Of a stretch of 64,000 nucleotides of DNA, positions 28,207 to 37,064 are shown in pieces (positions within the stretch are counted from its first letter, which is position 1; every line of letters starts with the position of its first letter). Source of the stretch: Paenibacillus sp. GM2 (GTDB taxonomy: Bacteria > Bacillota > Bacilli > Paenibacillales > Paenibacillaceae); the NCBI RefSeq assembly GCF_900069005.2, contig NZ_LN831279.1, forward strand, positions 613,530-677,529. Reading direction: 5' to 3'. Made by a program: the position numbers and the translations under genes. The notes below the pieces were generated by a model. The model saw only the letters and a program-made list of their open reading frames with translations. It was not told the origin of the DNA and made no database searches.

Positions 28207-29304
28207 TTGCGGTTAATAGCTATAAATTCTCTACAACCAGGAATGAAGCTGGGTAAAAAGATTTATAATGAGGACGGGATTGTTCTCTTATCGGAAAATG
28301 CAGAAATAAATGATGCTATCATTCGCCGCTTGCGTCACCACGGCCTCGATTATATCTATATTGCTGATCATCGTACGGATGATATTCAGATCAGCGAGAT
28401 GATCGAAGAAACTACGCGCCGCCGCGCTCTGAATGAATTAAGGGTCAACTTCAAGAAGCTGATGGAGCCGGCGATAAAAGGGATGGTCTATCCCTATCTG
28501 GGCAAGACTTTCTCCGGCCTGGTCGAATCCATCGTTGATGATCTCAGTTCTCGGGAAGATGCGATGATCATGATGATGAATATCGATAGTATGGATCATT
28601 ACCTGTACCGCCATTCTTTGAATGTATGCATTTATACTTTGCTGCTGGGTCAGGTCCACGGCTATAGCAAAGAGGATCTGACACTGCTCGGACTTGGAGC
28701 CATGCTGCATGATATCGGCAAGACGAAGGTGCCGCGGGATATACTGAATAAGCCCTCACAATTGACGGACGATGAATTCGCACAGATTAAGCAGCATACC
28801 GAGATCGGGTTCAAGCTGTTGAAGGATGAGCCAGGGATTCCTCTCAAGGCAGCGCACTGTGCTTATCAACATCATGAACGGATTAACGGCGAAGGTTATC
28901 CGCGGGGCTTGAAGGGCGATGAGATTCATGAATTTGCCCGCTGGATCGCAATCACAGATGCGTTTGATGCGATGACAACGCATCGGGTATACCGTCCGGC
29001 GATGCTGCCGCATCAGGCGCTGGAGGTGCTCTATGCAGGCTGTGGAGAATGGTATGAGAAGTCGAAGCTGGAGCTGTTCAGAGATCATATGGCTATCTAT
29101 CCGGCGGGGATGACCGTCGATCTAAGCACTGGCGAACGAGGCGTTGTTGCCAAGATTCACAAGGCGATTCCGCACAGACCGGTAGTCAGAGTATTGACCG
29201 ATTCCAACGGAGCTGATCTGAAGGTCCCGTACGATATCGATCTGTCAAATCGTCTATCCGTCGTTATTACCGGAGTAGATGGTGCAAAAGAAGCTATAAA
29301 ATAA
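28207..29304 (+). CDS. HD-GYP domain protein (candidate cyclic-di-GMP phosphodiesterase)
   Basis: This 365-residue protein shares the layout of the gene at 25107, with an N-terminal domain opening MRLIAINSLQPGMKL and an HD-GYP domain. The HD pair is intact (MLHDIGK), and HHERINGEGYP has Asn where Asp is usual. The start is TTG. It probably degrades cyclic-di-GMP. It follows yunD by 30 bp and precedes yfkAB by 16 bp, so they may be co-transcribed. Confidence 0.82.
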   Translation: MRLIAINSLQPGMKLGKKIYNEDGIVLLSENAEINDAIIRRLRHHGLDYIYIADHRTDDIQISEMIEETTRRRALNELRVNFKKLMEPAIKGMVYPYLGKTFSGLVESIVDDLSSREDAMIMMMNIDSMDHYLYRHSLNVCIYTLLLGQVHGYSKEDLTLLGLGAMLHDIGKTKVPRDILNKPSQLTDDEFAQIKQHTEIGFKLLKDEPGIPLKAAHCAYQHHERINGEGYPRGLKGDEIHEFARWIAITDAFDAMTTHRVYRPAMLPHQALEVLYAGCGEWYEKSKLELFRDHMAIYPAGMTVDLSTGERGVVAKIHKAIPHRPVVRVLTDSNGADLKVPYDIDLSNRLSVVITGVDGAKEAIK

Positions 29305-29320
29305 ATAAGGTGAGTATAAT

Positions 29321-30457
29321 ATGAAAATAATGAGTATGAACCATGAAGCAATCCGGCAAGTCAGTCCGAGTTATGATCCGTGGGACCCGATTCTGTCGCT
29401 TAAGCAGCATGGTCGGCATGTGCTGACCAGCGTGGAGATGACGGTAACCAATCTGTGCAATATGCGTTGTGAGCATTGTGCAGTAGGCGATAGCCTTGTG
29501 ATGAAGGAGCCGGAGCATATTCCACTCGAAATGATGTTAAATGCGCTGGATGAGGTCGAGAACCTGCAGACGATCAGTATCACAGGCGGGGAGCCTACAT
29601 TTCGGAAGCAGACGGTCGACGAGCTGATTGTTCCACTATTGAAATACGCAAGATCACGGGGGATTCGTTCTCAGATTAATTCCAATCTGACGCTTGATTA
29701 TGAGCGTTATGAGAAGCTGCTGCCTTACCTGGATGTCATGCATATCTCGTTCAATTACACAAGCGAGCAGGACTTCCATGAGGTGGGCTTCGCCCGCAGC
29801 GGACATCCGGTTAAATCTGAGGTTGCTTACAGAATGTATGACAAGATGGTGGAGAACACCCGCCGCTTGAGTGAGGAAGGAATGTTCATCTCTGCAGAAT
29901 CGATGATCAATTACCGAACTTATGAGAAACTGCCGGAGATACATCGCTTGATTCTGGAAATGGGCTGTAAACGCCACGAGGTCCACCCGATGTACGCGGC
30001 TGACTTTGCGGAGGGACTGCCTATGCTGTCGTTGGATCAGATGCGCGGGGCCATCCATTCCTTGCTTGATGCTCGGGATCCTGGTCTGTGGATGCTGTTC
30101 GGTACGCTTCCTTTCTTCGCCTGCAATCCAAGCACGGAGGATGCCAAGCTGCTGAGTCGTTTGCGCGGGGAGCCGAATGTGACGGTGCGCAATGACCCGG
30201 ACGGACGCAATCGGGTGAACGTGAACATGTTCACGGGCGACGTATTCGTTACCGACTTCGCAGCGATTCCGGCCTTCGGCAATTTACGCGACGGGCGTCT
30301 GGATGATATTTTTGAGAAGTGGCTTATGGAGCATCCGCTCAATCAGAAGGTGAACTGCCACTGCCCTGCTGTTAATTGCTGTGGTCCAAATCTGCTGGTT
30401 GCCGATATGTATTATAGGGATATCGACTTCAAATCGCGTAAAGCTATTATGCTATAA
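29321..30457 (+). CDS. yfkAB: Radical SAM / CxCxxxxC motif protein YfkAB
   Basis: This 378-residue radical SAM enzyme has a CxxxCxxC cluster motif, CNMRCEHC (Cys46, Cys50, Cys53), a SAM-binding SITGGEPT, and a C-terminal CHCPAVNC motif (C-x-C-x4-C), which defines the YfkAB family. The substrate is unknown. AGGTGAG lies upstream of the ATG. Confidence 0.88.
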   Translation: MKIMSMNHEAIRQVSPSYDPWDPILSLKQHGRHVLTSVEMTVTNLCNMRCEHCAVGDSLVMKEPEHIPLEMMLNALDEVENLQTISITGGEPTFRKQTVDELIVPLLKYARSRGIRSQINSNLTLDYERYEKLLPYLDVMHISFNYTSEQDFHEVGFARSGHPVKSEVAYRMYDKMVENTRRLSEEGMFISAESMINYRTYEKLPEIHRLILEMGCKRHEVHPMYAADFAEGLPMLSLDQMRGAIHSLLDARDPGLWMLFGTLPFFACNPSTEDAKLLSRLRGEPNVTVRNDPDGRNRVNVNMFTGDVFVTDFAAIPAFGNLRDGRLDDIFEKWLMEHPLNQKVNCHCPAVNCCGPNLLVADMYYRDIDFKSRKAIML

Positions 30458-30538
30458 GAGGTGCGAAAACTCCGCTACTCGTACTATAATATTTAACAAT
30501 ACGACATTATTCGTAATCACAGAAAAGAGGCGTTCATC

Positions 30539-31888
30539 TTGCACACCGATTTTGAAGTTGGCAAGATTATTTCTAATCTACTTATAGTCTTAATCCTGGT
30601 GTTCTTTAACGGGTTCTTCGTTGCCGCGGAGTTCTCGCTCGTTAAGGTGCGCCAATCACGGCTGACCCAGCTTGCCAGCGAAGGGAATCGAAGAGCGTCC
30701 TACGCGCTTCGAGTCAATAAGAAATTGGATGCCTACTTATCGGCTACCCAGTTGGGAATTACGCTTGCCTCGCTTGGTCTTGGCTGGGTTGGCGAGCCGG
30801 CTGTATCAGACCTTATCGTCATGCCTATTATGTATAAGCTTGGAATTACGGACCCGGCACTGATCTCTACGATCTCTGTGGCTGTCGGGTTCGCGATAAT
30901 TACGTTCCTGCACATTGTAGTTGGGGAATTGGCTCCCAAATCGCTGGCCATTCAGAAGTCAGAGGCAACTTCCCTCTGGCTGTCAGCTCCATTGCTGTTT
31001 TTCTATAAGCTGTTCTTGCCCGTCATTTGGCTGCTCAATGCATCGGCGAACGGAATGCTGCGTTTAATCGGCATTCAGCCGGCGAATGAGGCTGAAGCGG
31101 CGCATTCTGAGGAAGAGATCCGGATCTTGATGAATCAGAGCGCTAAGAGCGGCGTGATCGACAAAGATGAAATGAAGCTGATGGACAATATTTTTGACTT
31201 CTCAGATATGCTGGCGCGGGAGGTGATGCTGCCGCGGACAGATATGGATTGCTTGTTCACCAATCTATCCTGGGAAGAGAATATGAAGATTATCACTGAT
31301 ACGAAGCATTCGCGTTATCCGGTAGCTGTGGAGGATAAAGACCAGATCATCGGCTTTGTACATATTACCGATCTGCTGCTGCCGGAGCCGGATGGACCGA
31401 AGGAGCTCGCGGATATGGTGCGTCCGATTCTAAACGTACCGGAATCGATGGAAGTTAGCCATGTGCTGCGGCTGATGCAGAAGCGGCATTCCCAGCTTGC
31501 GATTGTGGTGGATGAATACGGTGGCACAGCCGGTATTCTGACAGTGGAAGAGATTCTGGAGGAGATCGTCGGCGATCTTCATGATGAGTTCGAGGATGAG
31601 CGTCCGGAAATTGAAAAGCTGCAAGACGGTGTATACTCGGTAGACGGCCGTCTGTTGATCGAAGAGGTGAATGATCTGATCGGAAGTGAACTGGTGGACG
31701 ATGAGGTCGATTCAATCGGCGGCTGGCTATTCAAGGAGCTGGAAGGGATTCCGGCCAAGGGCAAGAAGAAGCAGGAGGACAACATTATTTTCGAGGTTGC
31801 TGAAGCAAGCCGCCTGCGGATTACCCGGGTGAAGATTATTAAATTGCAAGAGCCTGAACAACCTGATGATCCGTGCGAGGAAGCATAA
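30539..31888 (+). CDS. CNNM/CorC-type hemolysin family membrane protein
   Basis: This 449-residue protein has an N-terminal DUF21 membrane domain (about 1-175, four helices, with FNGFFVAAEFSLVKVRQSR), a tandem CBS pair (about 200-330, with MLPRTDMD and VVDEYGGTAGI) and a C-terminal CorC_HlyC domain. Such proteins are linked to magnesium or cobalt transport, not to haemolysis. The start is a TTG eight bases after AGAGGCG. Confidence 0.9.
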   Translation: MHTDFEVGKIISNLLIVLILVFFNGFFVAAEFSLVKVRQSRLTQLASEGNRRASYALRVNKKLDAYLSATQLGITLASLGLGWVGEPAVSDLIVMPIMYKLGITDPALISTISVAVGFAIITFLHIVVGELAPKSLAIQKSEATSLWLSAPLLFFYKLFLPVIWLLNASANGMLRLIGIQPANEAEAAHSEEEIRILMNQSAKSGVIDKDEMKLMDNIFDFSDMLAREVMLPRTDMDCLFTNLSWEENMKIITDTKHSRYPVAVEDKDQIIGFVHITDLLLPEPDGPKELADMVRPILNVPESMEVSHVLRLMQKRHSQLAIVVDEYGGTAGILTVEEILEEIVGDLHDEFEDERPEIEKLQDGVYSVDGRLLIEEVNDLIGSELVDDEVDSIGGWLFKELEGIPAKGKKKQEDNIIFEVAEASRLRITRVKIIKLQEPEQPDDPCEEA

Positions 31889-31970
31889 GGTTTCGGGACA
31901 GAAAAATTGTGGAGCTATCAGACTTAGACGAATTAATGATTCCTGCGAATAAGGTTAAGCAAATAATAAG

Positions 31971-32030
31971 ACCGTCAGGTCATCCTATACTTGAGAATTT
32001 GGAGTAAGGTGTGATGCTGATGGTTTTTTT
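31971..32030 (+). terminator. Possible terminator after the CNNM gene
   Basis: ACCGTCAG (31971-31978) pairs with CTGATGGT (32017-32024), then TTTTTTT. The loop is long (38 bases), which lowers confidence. Confidence 0.45.
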
Positions 32031-32068
32031 TATTTTCCAAATATATAGGTGGTTAGTTTGGAAATAGT

Positions 32069-32077
32069 TGGTATAAT
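32069..32077 (+). promoter_or_regulatory. Extended -10 promoter for the exported protein at 32144
   Basis: TGGTATAAT is an extended -10 with consensus TATAAT at 32072-32077. No good -35 is present. Confidence 0.5.
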
Positions 32078-32143
32078 GAGGAAGATTCGGATTAAGGGGA
32101 CACGTTACAGCCAAGTGAAGACAGAAGTCCGAAAGGCGGAAGT

Positions 32144-32644
32144 ATGAAGTATAGGGTTGCTTGGTACGGATTATTACTTTCAGTAGTTCTGAACATGGTG
32201 CTTGCTGCCTTGCTTTGGCATAGCGGAAGGCAGGAGGCATCGGCGCTAACGACGAACCTGTATCTTATGGATGGCGAAGGCGAGAATTGGACGGTCGTCA
32301 ACTATAAAGTGGTCATAGATCAGGAACGGATTAAACGGGGAGAAGCAAGGCTGCGTTATATCGGAAGCATGGCGAATGACCAATCTGAGTATTTCGGTAT
32401 AGAAGTCATCGAAGATCACGAGACGGTATATAACACGATTCATACCAGTCAGGGCGGGCCTGTATCCATTTATGAGAATCTGGGCAACTTCGGCTCAATT
32501 ACGTCACCTTTTGGTGCTGATGATATCAAGCCGGAACGAACAAGCCTCGAGAATACGATTATTCAGATTACTTGGAAGGATAACCAGGGTGAGATCCATT
32601 CGGAGCGGATTCCGATGAGCATTACGGATGAGATTGCGATTTAA
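32144..32644 (+). CDS. Hypothetical membrane-anchored exported protein
   Basis: This 166-residue protein has one N-terminal hydrophobic helix (about 7-25, WYGLLLSVVLNMVLAALLW) and a beta-rich outer domain with YKVVIDQERIKRGEARLRYIG and GNFGSITSPFG. No lipobox is present. Function is unknown. It has its own promoter and terminator. Confidence 0.7.
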   Translation: MKYRVAWYGLLLSVVLNMVLAALLWHSGRQEASALTTNLYLMDGEGENWTVVNYKVVIDQERIKRGEARLRYIGSMANDQSEYFGIEVIEDHETVYNTIHTSQGGPVSIYENLGNFGSITSPFGADDIKPERTSLENTIIQITWKDNQGEIHSERIPMSITDEIAI

Positions 32645-32671
32645 CATAATAGTGGGCTAATCATTGGCTTG

Positions 32672-32696
32672 ACCGCTCTGAATAGGGCGGTTTTTT
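32672..32696 (+). terminator. Terminator ahead of the cotJ operon
   Basis: ACCGCTC pairs with GGGCGGT around a short loop, then TTTTTT. Confidence 0.85.
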
Positions 32697-32825
32697 GCTG
32701 TTTATTCACGCTTTTTAGTTCATTATTTGGGCGAATGTCATATGTTAAAGAATGAGGAGATCGTGACTAGATTTGTCCCAAGCCGCAGCGATCTTGAAAA
32801 ATCAGTATGTAAAGGAGGAAGTGGT

Positions 32826-33056
32826 TTGAACTTTACTCAGGAGAAGTCATATACCCCTTTCATTGGCCCTTTTGATCCTTGCCCGCCGATATTGGTTAAA
32901 ACCTTTAGCACTCCACCGCAGTTATATATGCGCTTCCAGCCGCCCAATCTGCCGCAGTTCAGTCCGCAGGAAGCATTAAGACATGGTACGCTATGGCCCG
33001 CATTATACAGCCCCTATGAATCCCGATGGGGGAAAGGAAGGCAGACGAATGAATGA
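32826..33056 (+). CDS. cotJA: Spore coat associated protein CotJA
   Basis: From the TTG at 32826 this is a 76-residue protein with the CotJA core YTPFIGPFDPCPPI and the Pro-rich middle QPPNLPQFSPQEALRHGTLWPALYSPY. I chose this start because AAAGGAGG lies seven bases upstream and CotJA proteins start just before YTPF; a longer frame from 32727 lacks a site. CotJA is assembled into the spore coat. The end overlaps cotJB by eight bases. Confidence 0.88.
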   Translation: MNFTQEKSYTPFIGPFDPCPPILVKTFSTPPQLYMRFQPPNLPQFSPQEALRHGTLWPALYSPYESRWGKGRQTNE

Positions 33057-33324
33057 AGTAACTAAGCCGCATTGCGATCAAGAGTATTACGACATGCTGG
33101 AGAAGCTGCAGGCACTGGATTTCACGCTCGTCGAGCTGAACCTTTATCTGGATACGCATCCGGGGGACTTGGCCGCGCTCCAGCAATTTAACCAACTTGC
33201 CCTGGAGAGACGGCATCTGGCAGAGCACTTTCAGCAGTTATACGGTCCGTTGCAAAATTTCGGTCATTCTTTCTCGAGATATCCGTGGGAATGGGTTAAT
33301 GTCCCGTGGCCATGGCAGGTTTAG
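33049..33324 (+). CDS. cotJB: Spore coat protein CotJB
   Basis: This 91-residue protein matches CotJB: EYYDMLEKLQALDFTLVE, LNLYLDTHPGD, and an aromatic end YPWEWVNVPWPWQV. The start at 33049 has GGAAGG upstream. It is coupled to cotJA. Confidence 0.9.
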   Translation: MNEVTKPHCDQEYYDMLEKLQALDFTLVELNLYLDTHPGDLAALQQFNQLALERRHLAEHFQQLYGPLQNFGHSFSRYPWEWVNVPWPWQV

Positions 33325-33360
33325 GCCTGCCTTGATTCTTTATGGAGAGCCTTCATAAAC

Positions 33361-33400
33361 ACGGTCTTAATTAAGATTAAGATCTCCTACCTAAGGCCGT
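33361..33400 (+). other. Hairpin in the cotJB-cotJC gap
   Basis: ACGGTCTTA (33361-33369) pairs with TAAGGCCGT (33392-33400). No T-run follows. The gap between cotJB and cotJC is 215 bp, larger than the few bases seen in a tight cotJABC operon, so cotJC may have its own promoter or a processed leader. Confidence 0.45.
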
Positions 33401-33539
33401 TATAGGATGAATGAATGCACTCCTTAGATATTAGACTTCAGGCAACCCCATCGTTTTTGCAAAATGCATAACGGGCATAAGCTTCAGTGCTGAGAAGTGG
33501 TCTGTATGAAAATGAGCAGAAGGAGGTAAGGCGGAGAAA

Positions 33540-34109
33540 ATGTGGGTATACGAGAAGAAGCTGCAATACCCGGTTCGCGTAGGCAAATGCGATATTGGAA
33601 TGGCGAAGCTGCTGCTGGAGCAGTATGGCGGTGCCGATGGGGAGCTCGCGGCTGCGCTGCGTTATATGAACCAGAGGTATACGATTCCGGATAAAGTGAT
33701 TGGATTACTTACTGACATTTCTACGGAGGAATTTGCCCACCTCGAGATGATTGCCACCATGGTGTTTAAGCTCACGAAGGATGCGACTGTAGAGGAGTTG
33801 CGAGCTTGCGGGCTAGCGCCTCATTATGTTGCCCATGATAGCGCGCTTTTCTATGAGAATGCTTCAGGCGTACCATTCACGGCCGCCTACATTCAGGCGA
33901 AGGGCGATCCCATCGCTGATTTGTATGAGGATATTGCCGCGGAGGAGAAGGCCCGGGCTACATACCAGTGGCTGATTGACATGACCGATGACGTGGATCT
34001 GCAAGACAGCCTGAAATTCCTGCGCGAGCGCGAGATCGTCCACTCCTTGCGCTTCCGCGAGGCAGTAGAGATCTTGAAGGCTGAGCAGGGAAAGAAGAAG
34101 GTGTTCTAG
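33540..34109 (+). CDS. cotJC: Spore coat protein CotJC (manganese catalase family)
   Basis: This 189-residue protein belongs to the manganese-catalase-like CotJC family. Likely di-metal ligands are in the helices GELAAALRYM, TEEFAHLEMI, YEDIAAEEKARATYQ and REREIVHSLRF. CotJC sits in the spore coat with CotJA and CotJB. GGAGG precedes the ATG. Confidence 0.92.
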   Translation: MWVYEKKLQYPVRVGKCDIGMAKLLLEQYGGADGELAAALRYMNQRYTIPDKVIGLLTDISTEEFAHLEMIATMVFKLTKDATVEELRACGLAPHYVAHDSALFYENASGVPFTAAYIQAKGDPIADLYEDIAAEEKARATYQWLIDMTDDVDLQDSLKFLREREIVHSLRFREAVEILKAEQGKKKVF

Positions 34110-34120
34110 TGAGGCGGTTT

Positions 34121-34152
34121 AAAGGGCATTCCAATGCGGGGTGTCCTTTTTT
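34121..34152 (+). terminator. Terminator after cotJC
   Basis: AAAGGGCA pairs with TGTCCTTT, then TTTT. Confidence 0.8.
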
Positions 34153-34490
34153 GTTGGGAAATGGGGTTAGGAAGCTGACAATGAATTAAATTATTGTTGT
34201 TGAAGGCTAGCAACAAATGATCCCAAAAAACTACAGAAAGGCAGAGCTTCCTGAGAGGAGGGGTGTCTTTTTTACGTTAATATATATGAAAAGGGGTTGC
34301 AGCCATGAAGTTGCAAGCTTTCAGGACAAGCACCGTTGGAAGGAATCGGATTACATGACTATGAAATGGAGGTATAATTAATCTTGTGGTCACCTAGGTC
34401 TTTAGGTGGAGGGACGTCGAGAATAAATAACGTTATCGGAAATATTTGTAAATCTCATAGAAATCATCAGATAATCGGAGGAAAGTAAAA
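34153..34490. other. Non-coding gap after cotJC
   Basis: No gene seen. It contains a second terminator-like hairpin (AAAGGCA at 34237, TGTCTTT then T-run to 34273) that resembles the cotJC terminator. GCAACAAATGATCCC at 34209 looks like a partial copy of the CAACAAATGACCC lead-in of the dispersed hairpin family found further right. Confidence 0.45.
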
Positions 34491-34913
34491 ATGATTCAAT
34501 CAATAGTGCATATTGCTCTTGTTGTTAAGGATTATGATGAGGCGATAGATTTTTATACAAAGAAGCTGCATTTTGAATTGATTGAGGATACGTATCAGCC
34601 TGAACAAGATAAGAGATGGGTGGTCATTTCCCCTCCTGGATCAGTTGGTACAACTATATTACTGGCAAGAGCATCGAAACCGGAACAGGAATCATTTATA
34701 GGCAATCAATCAGGGGGGAGGGTTTTCTTATTTCTGAATACAGATGATTTTTGGACAGATTATAACGACATGCTCTCTAAAGGAATAGAATTTGTAAGAG
34801 AACCCAAAGAGCAACCATATGGGTTAGTTGCAGTATTTAAAGATCTTTATGGGAACCTATGGGATTTATTGCAGTTGAACGAACATCATCCTATTATGAA
34901 TCGTATGAATTAA
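34491..34913 (+). CDS. VOC superfamily (glyoxalase/bleomycin resistance-like) protein
   Basis: This 140-residue protein has the paired beta-alpha-beta-beta-beta modules of VOC proteins: VHIALVVKDYDEAIDFYTKKL with a first-strand His, and a late FKDLYGNLWDLLQL with the acidic ligand position shifted. The substrate is unknown. GGAGGAAAG precedes the ATG. Confidence 0.85.
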   Translation: MIQSIVHIALVVKDYDEAIDFYTKKLHFELIEDTYQPEQDKRWVVISPPGSVGTTILLARASKPEQESFIGNQSGGRVFLFLNTDDFWTDYNDMLSKGIEFVREPKEQPYGLVAVFKDLYGNLWDLLQLNEHHPIMNRMN

Positions 34914-35028
34914 TATATAAATTCAAGCTTATGTAAGCAAATGTAGAGAAGGCAAGACTTCCGAAAACATTTTAATGTATTAATGGATTATTCCCTTTGA
35001 ATAGGGGCGAAGAAAGGACAATACTTAC

Positions 35029-35394
35029 ATGGAAGAGGTATCAAATTTAGAAAAGTTGGAATCAATAAAATCTTTGCAATCGACCATTGGCAAGCTTGAG
35101 AATGCCTTATCGCAAATGACTGGTAATGGTGCAAATACTACTCTGGTAAAGAAAAGACTTAAAGCTGTTAACATCGGTCTAGCTGCGCTGGAAAACGTTT
35201 GGAATCAAATTCCCCGTCACTTTACTCAGGAAGATTTGATAGAAGCTCGCGATGTTATTACTGGTTTATTTCCATCAATCAAAAACAGTTACGCTAAATC
35301 AAAGACGGGTAGTCCTCAAAGTACACTATTGAAAAGAAGAATGAAAGCGTTGGAACTGTCTATTCAAGCGATTGATGAACTTTCCATTAAATAA
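35029..35394 (+). CDS. Hypothetical helical protein with an internal duplication
   Basis: This 121-residue, all-helical protein has two similar halves: TLVKKRLKAVNIGLAALENV (38-57) and TLLKRRMKALELSIQAIDEL (99-118), offset by 61 residues. There is no signal or membrane segment. I do not recognise the family. A dispersed hairpin follows 80 bp downstream. Confidence 0.6.
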   Translation: MEEVSNLEKLESIKSLQSTIGKLENALSQMTGNGANTTLVKKRLKAVNIGLAALENVWNQIPRHFTQEDLIEARDVITGLFPSIKNSYAKSKTGSPQSTLLKRRMKALELSIQAIDELSIK

Positions 35395-35470
35395 CTCGTA
35401 ATGTAAATATAACGTCATTCCAGTCCTCGGGACTACCGCTTCCCGGTTGCCAGATGTATAATCATGGAAG

Positions 35471-35538
35471 AAGCTCCGACAACAAATGACCCAGCCCTAA
35501 GATAAAAAACTATCTAAGGCTGGGTCGTTTCGTGAGTG
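35471..35538 (+). repeat. Dispersed CCCAGCC hairpin, copy 1
   Basis: Core GACCCAGCC (35488-35496) pairs with GGCTGGGTC (35518-35526), and inside it AAGATA faces TATCT. The lead-in is CAACAAAT, preceded by GTATAATCATGGAAGAAGCTCC. CGTTTCGTGAGTG follows. Confidence 0.8.
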
Positions 35539-35607
35539 CAAGACGTTAGTTAAAACCGCTTTATATTAATTGTATTGAATATTTCAGTAGCATAGAGGGG
35601 GGATATA

Positions 35608-35839
35608 ATGCAAGGTCTAGCTATATTGATCTTGGTCATAATTTGTTATACGCCTGTTTTGTATAGGTTAAATTGGTGCCAGAGTTATCCCGGCCGGTTC
35701 AACCTATAAGATCCGTAACCAAGAGTATACACATAATGGAATCAGATTTTATCCTTCGTACACTCAGACAGGGGATAGCTCTAATATAGAGAAGAGTAAA
35801 CGAACAATTGGCAACCATGAATATTGGGACAGAATTTAG
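35608..35839 (+). pseudogene. Small membrane-anchored protein with probable frameshift
   Basis: After GAGGGGGG, an ATG gives MQGLAILILVIICYTPVLYR, a hydrophobic leader. The frame stops after 33 residues. A second frame continues without a start as VIPAGSTYKIRNQEYTHNG and so on to HEYWDRI before a stop. The two parts make sense as one protein of about 76 residues broken by one frameshift near 35680. Family unknown. Confidence 0.45.
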
Positions 35840-35901
35840 AAGGATAGCGCCTACTCGTCCATAAACTGCGTGTTTCCTTCATGATGAGGGTAACTAGTAT
35901 A

Positions 35902-36771
35902 ATGCAAAAGTATAAAATAATTAAAATGAATGATTTTTCAAATTATCAGATTGATCAAATCAGAATGTTGGAACAGTTGTGCAAGGTATTCGATAGGTCA
36001 AGTTTGAGAGTGGGGATAGAAAGCCTTAAAGAGATAGATGGCGATGAGGGCTTTCTTTGTAAGAACGAAGGCCAGTTAATTGGTTTTCTTAGTTGGTATT
36101 CTTCAGATGGGATTGAAGCTAATATTAATAGTATGGTTCATCCGGAATACCGCCGTTCTGGTATTTTTCGGGAGTTATTGGAAAGGGCGGCATCGGAGAT
36201 GCAAAGGCAAGGCATTCTCACTTGTCGTTTTAGAGTCCCATCCAACTCTGAGTCGGGTATTGATTGTATAAGGCATTTAGGGGCTGATTTTAGTACATCT
36301 GAATTCTCCATGACCTTAAAGAACGTAGAAGATACAAAATTATGTTCCATAGACGTTATTTTACGATTAGCTGAAGAAGAGGATTTCGAGTTTCTGGTTA
36401 AATGTTCATCTCAGGCTTTTGGAGATTCAGAGTCTTGGACCAGGAAGTATCTGAGCCATACTAGAGAACCTTCACGTATTACTTATATCGCTAAGGACAA
36501 TCTGACACCGATAGGGATGATCAGGGTAAATTGTATTGATACGAAAACTGCCGTTATACATGATTTTTGTGTGCTCCCCGCATTTCAAGGGAGAGGTTAT
36601 GGCCGTAATATCCTTGCTAGGGTTGTTAAGCTTTTGCTAAGCCAAGACTACTCTCTAATCCGTTTGAGCGTAGTTACTCAAAATAGACACGCATTGAGTC
36701 TTTACCAGTCAACAGGATTTGATATTTCGGCTGAATCTTTTTATTATATGCTCCCTATTCATAAAATTTAG
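35902..36771 (+). CDS. Protein with two GNAT acetyltransferase domains
   Basis: From 35902 this is a 289-residue protein with two GNAT folds in tandem. The first has the acetyl-CoA loop region SMVHPEYRRSGIFRELL and the second FCVLPAFQGRGYGRNIL, followed by SLYQSTGFD. The second has the better R/Q-x-x-G-x-G/A motif; the first is weaker (RRSGIF) and may be non-catalytic. The start could also be the ATG pair at 35881. The acceptor is unknown. Confidence 0.78.
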   Translation: MQKYKIIKMNDFSNYQIDQIRMLEQLCKVFDRSSLRVGIESLKEIDGDEGFLCKNEGQLIGFLSWYSSDGIEANINSMVHPEYRRSGIFRELLERAASEMQRQGILTCRFRVPSNSESGIDCIRHLGADFSTSEFSMTLKNVEDTKLCSIDVILRLAEEEDFEFLVKCSSQAFGDSESWTRKYLSHTREPSRITYIAKDNLTPIGMIRVNCIDTKTAVIHDFCVLPAFQGRGYGRNILARVVKLLLSQDYSLIRLSVVTQNRHALSLYQSTGFDISAESFYYMLPIHKI

Positions 36772-36894
36772 CTGATTAATATCATGGATATCATCTATTG
36801 CAAATAAAGATGGTATCATTATTTAAAAGAAGACGTTGACATTTTAAACTAAGCACTGAAGGGCTGCTGCCCTTGGGTTGTCAGATAATTGTCT

Positions 36895-36964
36895 TGGAAA
36901 GAAGCCCAGATACAAACGCCCCAGCCTAAGATAGAGTTATCTAAGACTGGGGCTTTTCGTGAGT
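36895..36964 (+). repeat. Dispersed CCCAGCC hairpin, copy 2
   Basis: GCCCCAGCC (36918) pairs with GACTGGGGC ending at 36953, with AAGATA and TATCT inside. ACAAAC leads in, and TTTTCGTGAGTAC follows, as in copy 1. Confidence 0.8.
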
Positions 36965-37064
36965 ACACAGCATTAAATACAACTAAGCAAATAAGTAACC
37001 TATATTTCATAAGTTATATCAGGTAAGGCTGCATTAACCATATCTGCAATTTAAAGGAGAAGTC

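Noticed and set aside
32700..32830. Sigma-E promoter of cotJA
   Set aside because: CATATGTT is a partial -10 match but no ATATT-like -35 lies at 14-15 bp.
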